From NCBI GenBank assembly GCA_963662175.1, contig OY759219.1, positions 29,554,908 to 29,618,907 of the forward strand: 64,000 nt of DNA. The letters run 5' to 3'. Positions 1 to 10,100 of the stretch are shown here, one piece after another. The position numbers and the translations under genes were made by a program. Every line of letters begins with the position of its first letter. Positions within the stretch are counted from its first letter, which is position 1. The notes under the pieces are model-generated. The model did no database searches. It saw only the letters and a list, made by a program, of their open reading frames with translations, and was not told where the DNA came from. This DNA is from Aradus depressus (taxonomy: Eukaryota; Arthropoda; Insecta; Hemiptera; Aradidae).

Positions 1-96
1 ACACGTAATAAATGTGAACCGAATTGGTACATTGGAAAAGGAATTCGTACGTATTTTCAATGTAAAATACCTCTGTCACAAAGTCACCTCGCCCGA

Positions 97-566
97 CGCA
101 CAGTGTAAAATTTATGGGTTTTGATTTTTAAAATTCGAGCCCCCGCTCAATTTTCGATCAATTTGGATGAATTTAGGTGCAAAATATTTGTGAAAGCTGG
201 CTTTTTATCAGATAACTCCGGGTTTCACAATTAAGGTATTATATGCCAGTGGCAAAAAGAGCCAATATATTGAATTTGGACAACTCTAGGCCAAAATGAC
301 AACATTAAGACCATTTTTGGCTAAAATAAATATTGAATTTGTAATCAGAGACCCAAAAAACATCATTTAGGTTGTAAAAATCCGTTAACAAAAACTTAGA
401 CAAAAACAATAAAATTTTTTTTAAATTTTCGCGAGGTTTTGGCAGCTGTCAATTGGCATATAATACCTTGATTGTGAAACCCGCAGTTACCTGATAAAAA
501 TTGATCAAAAATTGAGTGGGGGCTCGAATTTTAAAAATCAAAACTCATAAATTTCACACTGTGCGA
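97..566. repeat. Long-TIR MITE, copy 1
   Basis: The two ends are inverted copies of one another. The left end begins CGCACAGTGTAAAATTTATG and the right end finishes in its complement (CACTGTGCG). The arms run about 120 bases and include a CGAGCCCCCGCTCAATTTT block and the GTGAAAGCTGGC region. A second copy with the same ends lies at 3541-4042. No coding potential is seen between the arms. I infer a non-autonomous DNA transposon with long terminal inverted repeats. I could not define a convincing target duplication, and the inverted similarity seems to leak a little beyond the stated ends. Confidence 0.7.
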
Positions 567-815
567 CGGGGTAAAATTGTGACAAAAAAAAATTCTGGAG
601 CCTTACGTGTGGCAAATTAAAATTCACCTATGGGATAAATAACAAGCCAAGATGTAGGGCTATCAGAAAAAAATAGCAGAATTAGAAATATAAATTATCT
701 TGTACACAAAACATCACAAAAACCTCAAAAGTTGTCACAAAGTTCCCCCACTTTACGGTAGTTGTGTTTCTTTATCATTGTTTTTGTATTTCTATATATT
801 CTTCTCTGCTTTCAG

Positions 816-3800
816 GTGTTCACTCTTGCACTTTTGGTTTTCGTTGTTGTTTTCATAACGATCCAAGGATACTCGGGTTATTTCGTCAGTGAAGGCGCCT
901 ATTGGCGCTTTGAACACAGTCTGTATATTCTCTATTTTTTTTTTTTTTTTTTTATAAATTTGACGGAACCATTCCTTATTTTCTAAAGAAATTTGCCTTT
1001 AGGAATACTTGAAATAAAATGTTTGAGGGGGGGGGGGGGGGGTTATTTTGCATCTGCAGTTATGTACAATTAGCAGGTTAGTAACTGTAACCGGGCTTGT
1101 ATGAATGCAACATTTCAAGTATTGTGATTAGAGCCAGTATTCCCGTGGAATTGCATTTTTTTTTTTTTGCTTGCTTCATTAATGAAATTTATAATGTTAT
1201 AATTTATAATTTATAACATTATAATGAAATCATTAAATAACAATTTCATTTTTACGAATTAAGGCATCCTGATTAATATACATAAATTATATTTTGCACG
1301 AAATTGCACGTTTTAGGTTTTTACTACACAAAATTGCATATTTTGTCGTAATTAGAAAATTTATTTGTAAGTTTGTAAATGTATACGAAAGAATATGAAA
1401 AATGATTTTATCCCGACGTTTTTACGGAAAATCTACGGTGTGGACCTTGATTACGCTTGATGTTTTTTTTTTTTTTTTCAGCTTTTGAAAAAGATGATTA
1501 TACAGAAATGGCTCTGATAACCCATATTGTAATGGGAATATGTTTACTGTATGGAATTAAACAGGTAAAATTTAGCCTAACTTTTTATTTTATTATTTAA
1601 TGTACATTATTATGATATGATGTCGAAGGGTAGTATAATGGCACCCAAAAATACCCCGGAAGGCGTGGGTGGGGGGGGAGAGGGGGGGGGGGGTGCTGAG
1701 GTGACTCCCTTGGCTACAGCTGGATAGAATAGTCTGCTTTTCTTTCACATTGTCCTCCGTATTCTGCTTCTGCTTTCTTTCTTGAATATATGTCGAACCC
1801 CAAGCGAGCTGGGCAGGGCCACTAGTTGGACCAATTGTATCAAAAGATTCCAATTAGCTGTCCTTAACCCAGGGCTGCTGAGGGAGCGGGAGCCGATCAG
1901 GGGTAGGGTCAGGCGTCAGCTGATCCCAGGGGCCCTCTATCACGGACTCCCGCCCGGCCAACAGCCCCAGACAGAACCCGCGCTCGCAGGGGGCCTAAAA
2001 AGGTTTGGGGATAGTGGCGTGATAGTAGTGCCACCTAGTAAAGTTATACTAAACATCACGGAAAATCAAGTTTGACTGAGGAAGTTTTTATACTGGTTCT
2101 CGGCACGTGCGAGAATGTCACGGGAAGAGAGTTGGTATCAGATGCCATTTTTTATCCATTTTCGTCGACTGCCTCAAGAATTGATGTATCTGATTAATTG
2201 CAATTTTTCAAGAAATCATTACTAAATTGTTTACTCTCTTCTTGCTACCGCATATGTATATAGAGATCATTTATGTAATCACAGTGAACTTTCTGTTATT
2301 TTCTCTCAAAAATTGCAACGAGATATATTTTATGAATTTTTACATAACTTCATTTGCACCTTTTCGTGAGGTGTTATTGGTTGAAGTAGAATACGCCAAA
2401 AACATAACACTTTATAAATTCTGAACAAGTCAAGGTAAAAATAAGCCACTTCTTGAGAAGACATTCCGCAGAAAAAACTAAAGATTAACTGAATAACTTC
2501 TAAGTTGAGAAACGCGGACATATTGTGGAAACTTGTAATAAATAAATAAACAAACTTATTTTTGAAATATTTTCTATTCCACTAAAGATATATATACATA
2601 TATAACTACCGGTTTCGGCTTTATACCATCGTCAGGTCTAGTTATGAACTAATTAGTTCATAACTAGACCTGACGATGGTATAAAGCCGAAACCGGTAGT
2701 TATATATGTATATATATCTTTAGTGGAATAGGCAATATTTCAAAAATAAGTTTGTTTATTTATTTAACTGAATAACACAAAATTGTAATTTTGACATTTA
2801 TGTCACTTCTTTAGAAAAGCGACGATTTTAAAGATTGTAGGAAATATCTATAATATTTATTACTATATAACACAATTGTTTTGTGTTGAAATTCTCTTAT
2901 AATAAGCCATTGGTCTGTGGCGTTGCTTGCGAAATAAATCTGTTATTATACAATATCCTTTTAATTATTTAGATGGAAATACAAACATTTAGAAAGTTGC
3001 TATTATTATTACATATTATTAATTTAATGTATTATTTTTCAGCGGAATGAAGTCTACATGGAACCATGGTTGATTAAGTCTGTTATAAGCATGAGTTTAA
3101 ATTTATTTGCTTGTATTAGCTCTTTGACGATAAGATTGGCCCGATATAGTGACTGGGATTATATTAGTTCTGTCATTTTTCTAGGTAAAATAGATACAAT
3201 AATAAAATAAATATAATAATTTAATGCGACACCAATTGTTACCCAGATGGTTACACAAACATGGAACAAACACCATTTTTAAAATGACACAAAAATAATA
3301 TTGATGACATAAGTATTCTTTGAGATATTGAAGGAGACCCATATTTCAATATGATATTGAATTTTCTCCCAGATCTTAGACTTACAGGGTGTTGCATTGA
3401 ATTTGGGCCATCCTGTATATGCCATATCCATCATTTGGGCGAGGAGAAGAAGAAAAGTCCATAAAATGTGAATGCAAATCAAGAGAAAATTGTAATCTTC
3501 AATATAACGGCTCTGAGTCCAATCATATGTTGGGTTAGAGGGCGCCGCACAGTGTGAAATTTATGAGTTTTGATTTTCAAAATTCGAGCCCCCGCTCAAT
3601 TTTTGATCAATTTGGATGAAACTAAGTGCAAAATATTTGTGAAAGCTGGCTTTTTATCAGGTAACTGCGGGTTTCACAATCTATGAATCCATTAAAACCA
3701 CAAAAAATAGCAAAAATGGCCAATATATTGAATTTTGATGACATTAGGACTACTTTTGGCTAAAATAAATATTGAATTCGTAATCAGCGACCCTAAAAAC

Positions 3801-4709
3801 ATTCATTTAAGTTGTAAAAATTCGTTAACAAAAACTTGGACTAAAAAATTAAAATGTTTTTAAAATTTTCGCGGGGTTTTGGCAGCTGTCAATTGGCATA
3901 TAATACCTTGATTGTGAAACTCGCAGTTACCTGATAAAAAGCCAGCTTTCACAAATATTTTGCACCTAGTTTCATCTATTGATCAAAAATTGAGCGGGGA
4001 CTCGAATTTTGAAAATCAAAACTCATAAATTTCACACTGTGCGCCGGTAGCACAGTAGTAAAATGATTGCTTACTGAGCCCTAGATCGCGGGTTTGAAAC
4101 TCGACCAGGACGCTTAGGTTTTTTATATGGGAGGTGGAAAAATATTGAGCACGCTGTTCTTCGGATGGGATGTTAATCGATGGTCTCGAGTCTACGATGT
4201 CAGGTACTCGTTAAATAAGTAAATAATACCTTAGGGTAGGCAAAATTTAGGAGGTCGTCCAGACATGTCCACCAGAGTAACGGAAGAGGAGGACTCGGAC
4301 ATGAGTCACAAAACAAACAATTAAAATTCATTATTACTTATTGTGACTCATGTCTGGGTTTCAAGTAAGTGGACGTATCGCCTACTACCAGAGTGCTCTT
4401 TCGCCGCTCTGGTGGATATGAGCCCGACTCTACCGTGGGTGTCCTGAATTTTGCATAACTACCCTAAATGTTTCATTCAATTAGAGTAGGGGTATTTAAT
4501 GAGTCCCTGACATCGTACAGGCTCAGGATCATCACTTAACGTCCCACCCGAAGGATGCAGTGCTCAAAATTTCTTTACCTTTCAGATATAATACATGGTT
4601 AGACCTGTATAACATACATAATCATGTTTAACCATGTTTTATATCTGGAAAGTAAAGAAATTTTGAGCACTAAGGCCTGTAAATAATATGTGGAGCGTCC
4701 TCAGGCTAC

Positions 4710-4740
<31 letters not shown>

Positions 4741-5036
4741 ATTCTTGAAAAATCTTTATTTGTTTTGAAGTACCCTTTCATAGTACCTACTTGTCATGAA
4801 AGAATTGAAACTTACTTCAAATAATTCAGTAAATTTACTCAGCTGTTTTTTACATAGTGGAAAAAAAAAATAATAGGTAATTATGAGTAAAAAAATTAAT
4901 TTAATACCTAATTTTTATTTTTTTATTATTATTTTTTTTTTCAGTTTTTGAAACCTATATGTTCCTGGTTGTATATAGCTTTTATAGAAATTTAAAAGAA
5001 GATGGTTCGTCCACAGATATATATGAAAAGCCATAG
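816..5036 (+). CDS. DUF4728/pasiflora-like tetraspan membrane protein, 5' partial (gene 1)
   Basis: Four coding exons were assembled from splice sites: 816-918 (or 816-888), 1482-1564, 3043-3184 and 4945-5036, ending in TAG. Phases are 0 into the first visible exon, then 1, 0, 1, identical to genes 2 and 3 here. The product has four hydrophobic segments: FTLALLVFVVVFITI, ITHIVMGICLLYGI, SVISMSLNLFACISSL, and FETYMFLVVYSFY spanning the last junction, followed by a short polar tail. The last exon closely resembles that of gene 2 ([17 protein letters not shown]). In Drosophila this family includes septate-junction proteins (pasiflora); that role is inferred only by family. The first coding exon, expected to carry the Cys-rich start, must lie left of the window. 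The donor of the first exon is ambiguous: A|GTGAAG at 888 scores better than A|GTCTGT at 918, and both keep the frame. LAPTM-like proteins are an alternative. Confidence 0.72.
1790..2076 (+). other. GC-rich open segment in gene 1 intron, probable transposon fragment
   Basis: This stretch is strikingly richer in G+C than its AT-rich surroundings and keeps a reading frame of 97 codons ending in TGA. The peptide (for example AVLNPGLLREREPIRGRV) is arginine- and proline-rich, with no motif I recognise. It lies in the intron between coding exons 1482-1564 and 3043-3184 of gene 1, with no clear splice sites of its own. A piece of a LINE or another mobile element is the likeliest reading. Confidence 0.3.
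2498..2763. repeat. Near-perfect palindrome with hammerhead/Penelope-like core, flanked by 13-bp direct repeats
   Basis: Positions 2539-2766 form a palindrome centred at about 2652/2653, with arms of about 114 bases and about two mismatches. Each arm carries CTGACGA, a short stem-loop, GAAA and ACCGGT (plus strand 2670-2697). The direct repeat TTAACTGAATAAC occurs at 2485-2497 and 2764-2776, bracketing the unit as a target duplication would. Sequence related to the outer part of the left arm recurs in reverse at 11820-11930. Penelope-like elements are known to carry hammerhead motifs of this CTGANGA...GAAA kind; the assignment here is inference. Confidence 0.55.
3541..4042. repeat. Long-TIR MITE, copy 2
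   Basis: Same family as the element at 97-566. The arms are about 135 bases, starting GCACAGTGTGAAATTTATGA and ending with the complement at about 4042. It lies in the last intron of gene 1. Its right end overlaps or abuts the GCGCCGGTAG start of a SINE at 4041, so the exact terminus is uncertain by a few bases. No ORF is seen inside. Confidence 0.75.
4041..4312 (+). mobile_element. tRNA-derived SINE, plus-strand copy
   Basis: It begins GCGCCGGTAG with a decayed A box (GGTAGCACAGTAG), then a B box-like GGGTTTGAAACTCG. The family body follows: the CCTTCGGATGGGA-type block, GTACGATGTCAGGTACTCG, the CCACCAGAGT block and a final CATGAGTCA. This copy is diverged. It faces a minus-strand copy starting at 4344, giving a tail-to-tail pair inside gene 1's last intron. 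Confidence 0.75.
4344..4671 (-). mobile_element. tRNA-derived SINE, minus-strand copy with terminal hairpin
   Basis: This reverse copy of the SINE family (GACTCATG..., CTACTACCAGAG, GAGCCCGACTCTAC, GACATCGTACAGGCTC) lacks the tRNA-like head. Where the head should be, 4561-4671 folds into a long inverted repeat, GTGCTCAAAATTTCTTTACC on one arm and its complement on the other, with roughly 40 paired bases. This suggests inversion or template switching at the SINE end. A poly(A) run follows at 4710-4737. Confidence 0.7.
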
Positions 5037-5064
5037 ACAATATGTGATCTTGCATGTAGTATGT

Positions 5065-5144
5065 AATAAATAATAAGATGTGTATTTTGTATGGAAATAC
5101 AAGGAAAAATTGTATGCAACAATCGTTGTAAATATTATAATAAA
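5065..5144 (+). terminator. Polyadenylation signals of gene 1
   Basis: AATAAA occurs at 5065-5070, 29 bases after the gene 1 stop, and again at 5139-5144, followed by a T-rich stretch. Either could serve as the cleavage signal. Confidence 0.55.
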
Positions 5145-5159
5145 AACAAGTTTATATAT

Positions 5160-6053
5160 TTCTTTCTTTTTACTTTCCTATTCATTTGTTATTAAGTATT
5201 GTAATAAGAATTTATTTTAAAAAAAATCCTGTTGGAAGTTTCTTTTATTAATTCATATAAATAGCCCATGATAAACCCTATATACTATTAAAAAGAACAT
5301 TGAATATGATATCAGCGGTGTTTTTTGTTAAAATTATTCAAAAATGTATATCAATAAGTTTACCCACTCCCCTGGTAGTAATTGAAAAGAGTTAAAAAAA
5401 TATATATTCCAGTAAAAGAAAGAATGGTTATGTCTAAATCCTTTATTCTCTATCTAAAATTTGCTGAATTTATTTTATTTATCTCTGAACCCTATTGAGT
5501 TAAATTTATTTTAATGAAGTCATGATCACACCTCCGGGCTGTGGGTTAATTGTTGATAATATTATATAAAAAGGAAATTGATATATAAATTTTCTCAATG
5601 AAAATCCTGACTGAACTAGAGAATTCGTAGTTGAGTGGCCTCGCCCCATCGTTAAGGATATGAAGGAATAAAAGTGTTATTCCCTGAATGTAGAGAATAA
5701 GTTATATTTCATAAATAAATAAATATAAAATAATATAAAAACAAGTTTTTCATAAATATATATTATATTTAAATTATAGAACACTGAAAAGTAGAAAATA
5801 TAGTTTGTTTTTTTCCACAGCCGATCGATGGTGTGTGGGAATGTGGATTATATACTAAAAAATAAGTTTCGACATAATACAAGGTGTCCCATACTAAGTT
5901 GCACTTATCTACTATTGTCTATCTCTGCAACATAAAAAGTTACACCTTATGTATGTCGGAATGTTTTGTTTAATGTTTACAATTCATATTCTGACCTAAC
6001 ACAGATCGCCTGGAGAAAGAAAAATATTTTCAACTTATCAGTTATTGAATTTA
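5160..6053. other. Intergenic, AT-rich, no gene seen
   Basis: This stretch between genes 1 and 2 holds AT-rich sequence with short simple repeats and no ORF or repeat that I recognise. A non-coding first exon of gene 2 should lie somewhere between here and 7140, because a splice acceptor directly precedes its start codon; I could not locate it. Confidence 0.5.
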
Positions 6054-6383
6054 CTAGGTTAGGTTAGGTTAGGTTTTATGACTCATGCCCGGGCTTTAAC
6101 TACGAGGTCATATCGCCTACTACCAGAGCGCTCGTTCGTCACTCTGGTGGACATGAGCCCGACTCTACTGTGGGAGTCCTAAATTTTGCCTACCTTAAAT
6201 TTTTATTCATCTAGGGTAGGGGTCTTTAACGAGTACCTGACATCGTACAGGCTCGGGACCATCGCTTAACGTCCCATCCGAAGGACGGCGTGCTTAAGTT
6301 TATTTTACCTCCCAGATAAAATAAACTAAGGGCCTCGGTCGGGCTACGAACCCACGACCTTGAGCTCAGAAGTCAAGCAGAAT
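6054..6383 (-). mobile_element. tRNA-derived SINE, with TTAGG-like tail
   Basis: A reverse copy of the main SINE family. It starts with several TTAGG-like units (GGTTAGGTTAGGTT), then the shared body, and ends near GAGCTCAGAAGTCAAGC. The outermost tRNA-like head (GGCGCCGGTAGCTCAG) is lost, so this copy is head-truncated. Confidence 0.8.
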
Positions 6384-6416
6384 TTACTATAATCGAAATA
6401 TATATATTTATATATA

Positions 6417-6605
6417 TTTTGTCTTTTATTTATAAAGATACAACTGTTGCTAGAGTGCAACAACCAGTATCTATGATGGTAGGTATTGATATGTTGGCGT
6501 GAAGGGCATGTGAGAGGAAGATCACCCAGTGGTAGGTCCTCGGGACGAAAATTAATCTTAATTATTAGGACAAGAACAGAAAAAAAAATAAATAAATAAA
6601 ATAAA
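6417..6605 (-). mobile_element. Jockey-type LINE 3' end, minus strand
   Basis: Reading the minus strand, it matches the 3' untranslated tail of the LINE copies at 31860, 39690 and 54309: CGTCCCGAGGACCTACCACT, GGTGGCCTTCCTCTC-like sequence, TTCACGCCAACATATCAATA, and an AATAAAAGACAAAA end. Only the tail remains. Confidence 0.75.
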
Positions 6606-7149
6606 ATTAATAAATAAAAAGGAATTGATAGACAATTTTGATGGAAGGGATAATCGAAATATGAGGTATTTTTTTGAAAAACTTGTTTTTTTTTCGCTTG
6701 GGTAGTTTTTTTCTCCGGTTACGCTGCAATACGGTTGATCCAAACCTGGAAAATGGGTGTAAAGAACAACATTAAATATATAATAAATCATTAGAAAAAA
6801 GTGCCCATTTGGAATAATGTGATATCATTATGCATTTGTTACAATAAAAAAAAAATGTCAGTTCTCAGAACATTATTTAGTTGTACTAATTACTATGAGA
6901 GGGGGGTGTTTTGAATATATTATCTTGGAGTTGGTTATCAACAAGTCTTCTGATCAAGGACAAAACAGTCACCCATTAGGACCCCAAACCCATGTATTAT
7001 TAATTGTTCTGTAAAAATACTCATTACATGGTTTGTAATTATCAATTTTAAGTCATTTTTGTTAAATTTTATATTTTTTTATGTTGTACGGTTGCTGTTT
7101 GAGTGGAAATATATTAAATTTTATAAATTTCGATGTTATTTTATTTCAG

Positions 7150-10100
7150 ATGGATGGGATAGTCAAATTTCTTAAAGTTAAGTATGCTTTTTTGGGATGT
7201 TCTTTGGAAAGAGGTACAAAATATATTGCTTACGGCCATGTGGTAAGTTGTACTTTTACAATATAAAATTTTTTTTTTTCTCATATAAGAATACAACTGG
7301 AATTTTGTTAGAACATTATTCTCGATGATGTGTCGTCTTTCAAGACCGAGTTGTGTATGAACTGACCAAGCGCCGTTGGTCAAAATGTGCTTCACCATTC
7401 CACTTTGAATTGAATAAACAATTATAAATAATTCTTAATGGCGATATAGGTAATATATAACCATAGTAATTATTGGTTTGTATTAGATTTAATAATAACT
7501 AGCCACTCATTTTAAATATTATTAATATTCTCATATCATCATTAATAATTTTGTTAAATGTACAAACATAATTTCAAGAATATCAGTTATAAATTAGTGC
7601 GCCGGTAGCTCAGAGGTAGCGTGCTTGCCTACTGAGCTCAAGATCGCGGGTTTAGGGCCTTTAGGTTTTTTATCTGGAAGGTAAAAAACTTTGAGCACGC
7701 CGTCCTTCGGTTGGGACGTTAAGCGATGGTCCCGAGCCTGTACGATGTCAACTACTCGTTAAAGACCCATATCCTAAGTGAATAAACATACGACCTAGAA
7801 GTTAAAGCCCTGGCATGAGTATATAACTAACTACCACTTATAAATTATTTTATTTTATTATAATTTAATGATTTTATCTTTAATTTGAGTATTACCAATG
7901 TTATTGGAAAAATATTTCATAATAAATTCCTAACTTCGGGGATTCCCAAATTGAAATTCCAACACCTCGCCTTACCTGATATATAAGAATGGTTCGCACT
8001 CAGCTAACTGACAGTTAATAATCTGGGGAGAGTATAATACTACCAGAGCGCTCTCTCGTCGCTCTGGTAGACATGAACTCGACTCTACTATCTGAGTCCG
8101 AAATTTTGTCTACCTAGGTATGGGTCTTTAAAGAGTAGCTGACATCGTACAGGCTCGGGGCCACCCAGGTAAAATAAACGAAGGACCTCGGCTGGGTTTC
8201 AAACCCGCGATCTTGAACTCAGTGAGCAATCTGAGGATAAATTATCATTTTTAATCATTCAGAAGTGCATTAAAATAACGAATAACACTATGGTTTGTCC
8301 ATTGCTTTCTTAATTATTATAATTAGAGCGACAAGTCAAGGTTTCTGTGACTACTATGTCTTTTGGGTGCGGGAAACACTCTCTCTTTGCGCTACGAACT
8401 CTTTTATATGCTGGATAAATGTTAGCACCTCTCTCCAAATCTCCCTTGCGCAGCTCACAGTACTGATCTTTAGTAAATTGCAAAGAAATCATTAGACTTA
8501 GAGCCTCGTTTGGAGTGTATGAAACAATCGCTTTCTTGTCCCATAAAGCAGCATTTTTCAAATCGGTAGCTCTTTTTGGAGAGGCCGAAATCGTTTTTAT
8601 TATGCTGGCTGCATCTCTCTTCCCAACGCTTCTTAGTTTTTGTTGTGTTGCGAAACAAAGTTCGTCAACAGATCTGCTTTCCAACAGCACACTAACTTTT
8701 CTCTTTTTTGATCTCGATCCGCTTGCAGAGAAACTTTTTGCAGGACGCCCAAACATGGAGGTTGATGCTCCTGAAGAAGACTGATCACTTAAGGACAGTT
8801 CAGCTGTGCTATCTAATCACGTTTTATGTTCAACCTCGAAGCGAGAAAAGGTGTTGTTGCTTTGTAGCCATATTCTTTTACCGACAATCAAAAAAGACTT
8901 GATTTGTTCGAGGGTATTTCCAATAGGACGATTGCTGACTCTTAACACATCGTACAACTCCCTTCTGCATATAGACATTTTTACACCTGCAGTTACAAAT
9001 AACATTAGTGAAAAAAAAAAAAAACGGGGCAAAACGGATCGTTAAATTTAGTGTCATCCTATTATCTACAAGTCAACAAACAAGAATAATGAACGTTTAC
9101 GAGGTACTGAGAGGTAGGAAAAAAGTTACGGCTTTCTGAACTAGAATGAACTTTTTTTTTCAAACGTGCACTATTCTTGTGGCCCTTCCAACCCTTTGTG
9201 ACTGACTAAGACAAAACAAAAATTGCTACAACTTACCTTTTTGAATGCCTTCCATGGAAGAATAATGAAGAAAAAATCAGTAATGTTCGGAAGCGATACT
9301 CATAGGTAAGTGATCGAGTAAAACTACCTTGCCACCAAGATAATACGGGTGTTTGCATGGTTTGTTTATTTCGTCGTTGCGCTTTATTGACTTCATCCTC
9401 TCTAATTCCCTTTGTTTATTTCTAATCTCATCTCACATACTTACTACTTGTTCAACCAGGATTTCTTCCCCAAATCTCTCACTTCATTTTCGGACTTTTG
9501 TCCAGCTAGATTTGGGATCTGGCCCACTGTGCGGCGCCCTCATAATAAGATTTTATAATTGTGTTAATTCATGGTAATATTTGCAATATAAAAGTAAGCA
9601 TGATTAGAACTGTTTGCGATAACTAAAAAAAATGTTGTCGTATCACCGGCATTGTTCTTCCTCAGCACGAATTAATCAAATAATTTTGTCTTTCCCGTTC
9701 ACTGATTTTCCTCTTTCACCATATTGTTTTTATCTTTTCATTATATGTTTGTCCAGACTTTCTACATCTTGTTCTTCATCTATATTCTTGTGGTGGATAC
9801 GACAGCCACCAGTGAGAAAGAAGAGGCCCTGGTACAGCAAATGATGCCTGCGCCTGTTACGGTCAACGCCACCCTTACCAATATGACAGATCCTTTGGAG
9901 GATGACAATTCTTCAGAGTTCAGCGTCAATCAGACCCTCAACGGCTCCCTCAGTGAAATCACCATCGAAAGGGAGATATTTCGTGATGCATTTATTGGTA
10001 TTCATGTTTATTGTGTATAAATAATTTTTATGGTCCATACGGAAATAAGACTGTAACAAGGGGTTGAAGTGTAGAAAATGCTCCAAAAAGATTTTCCTCA

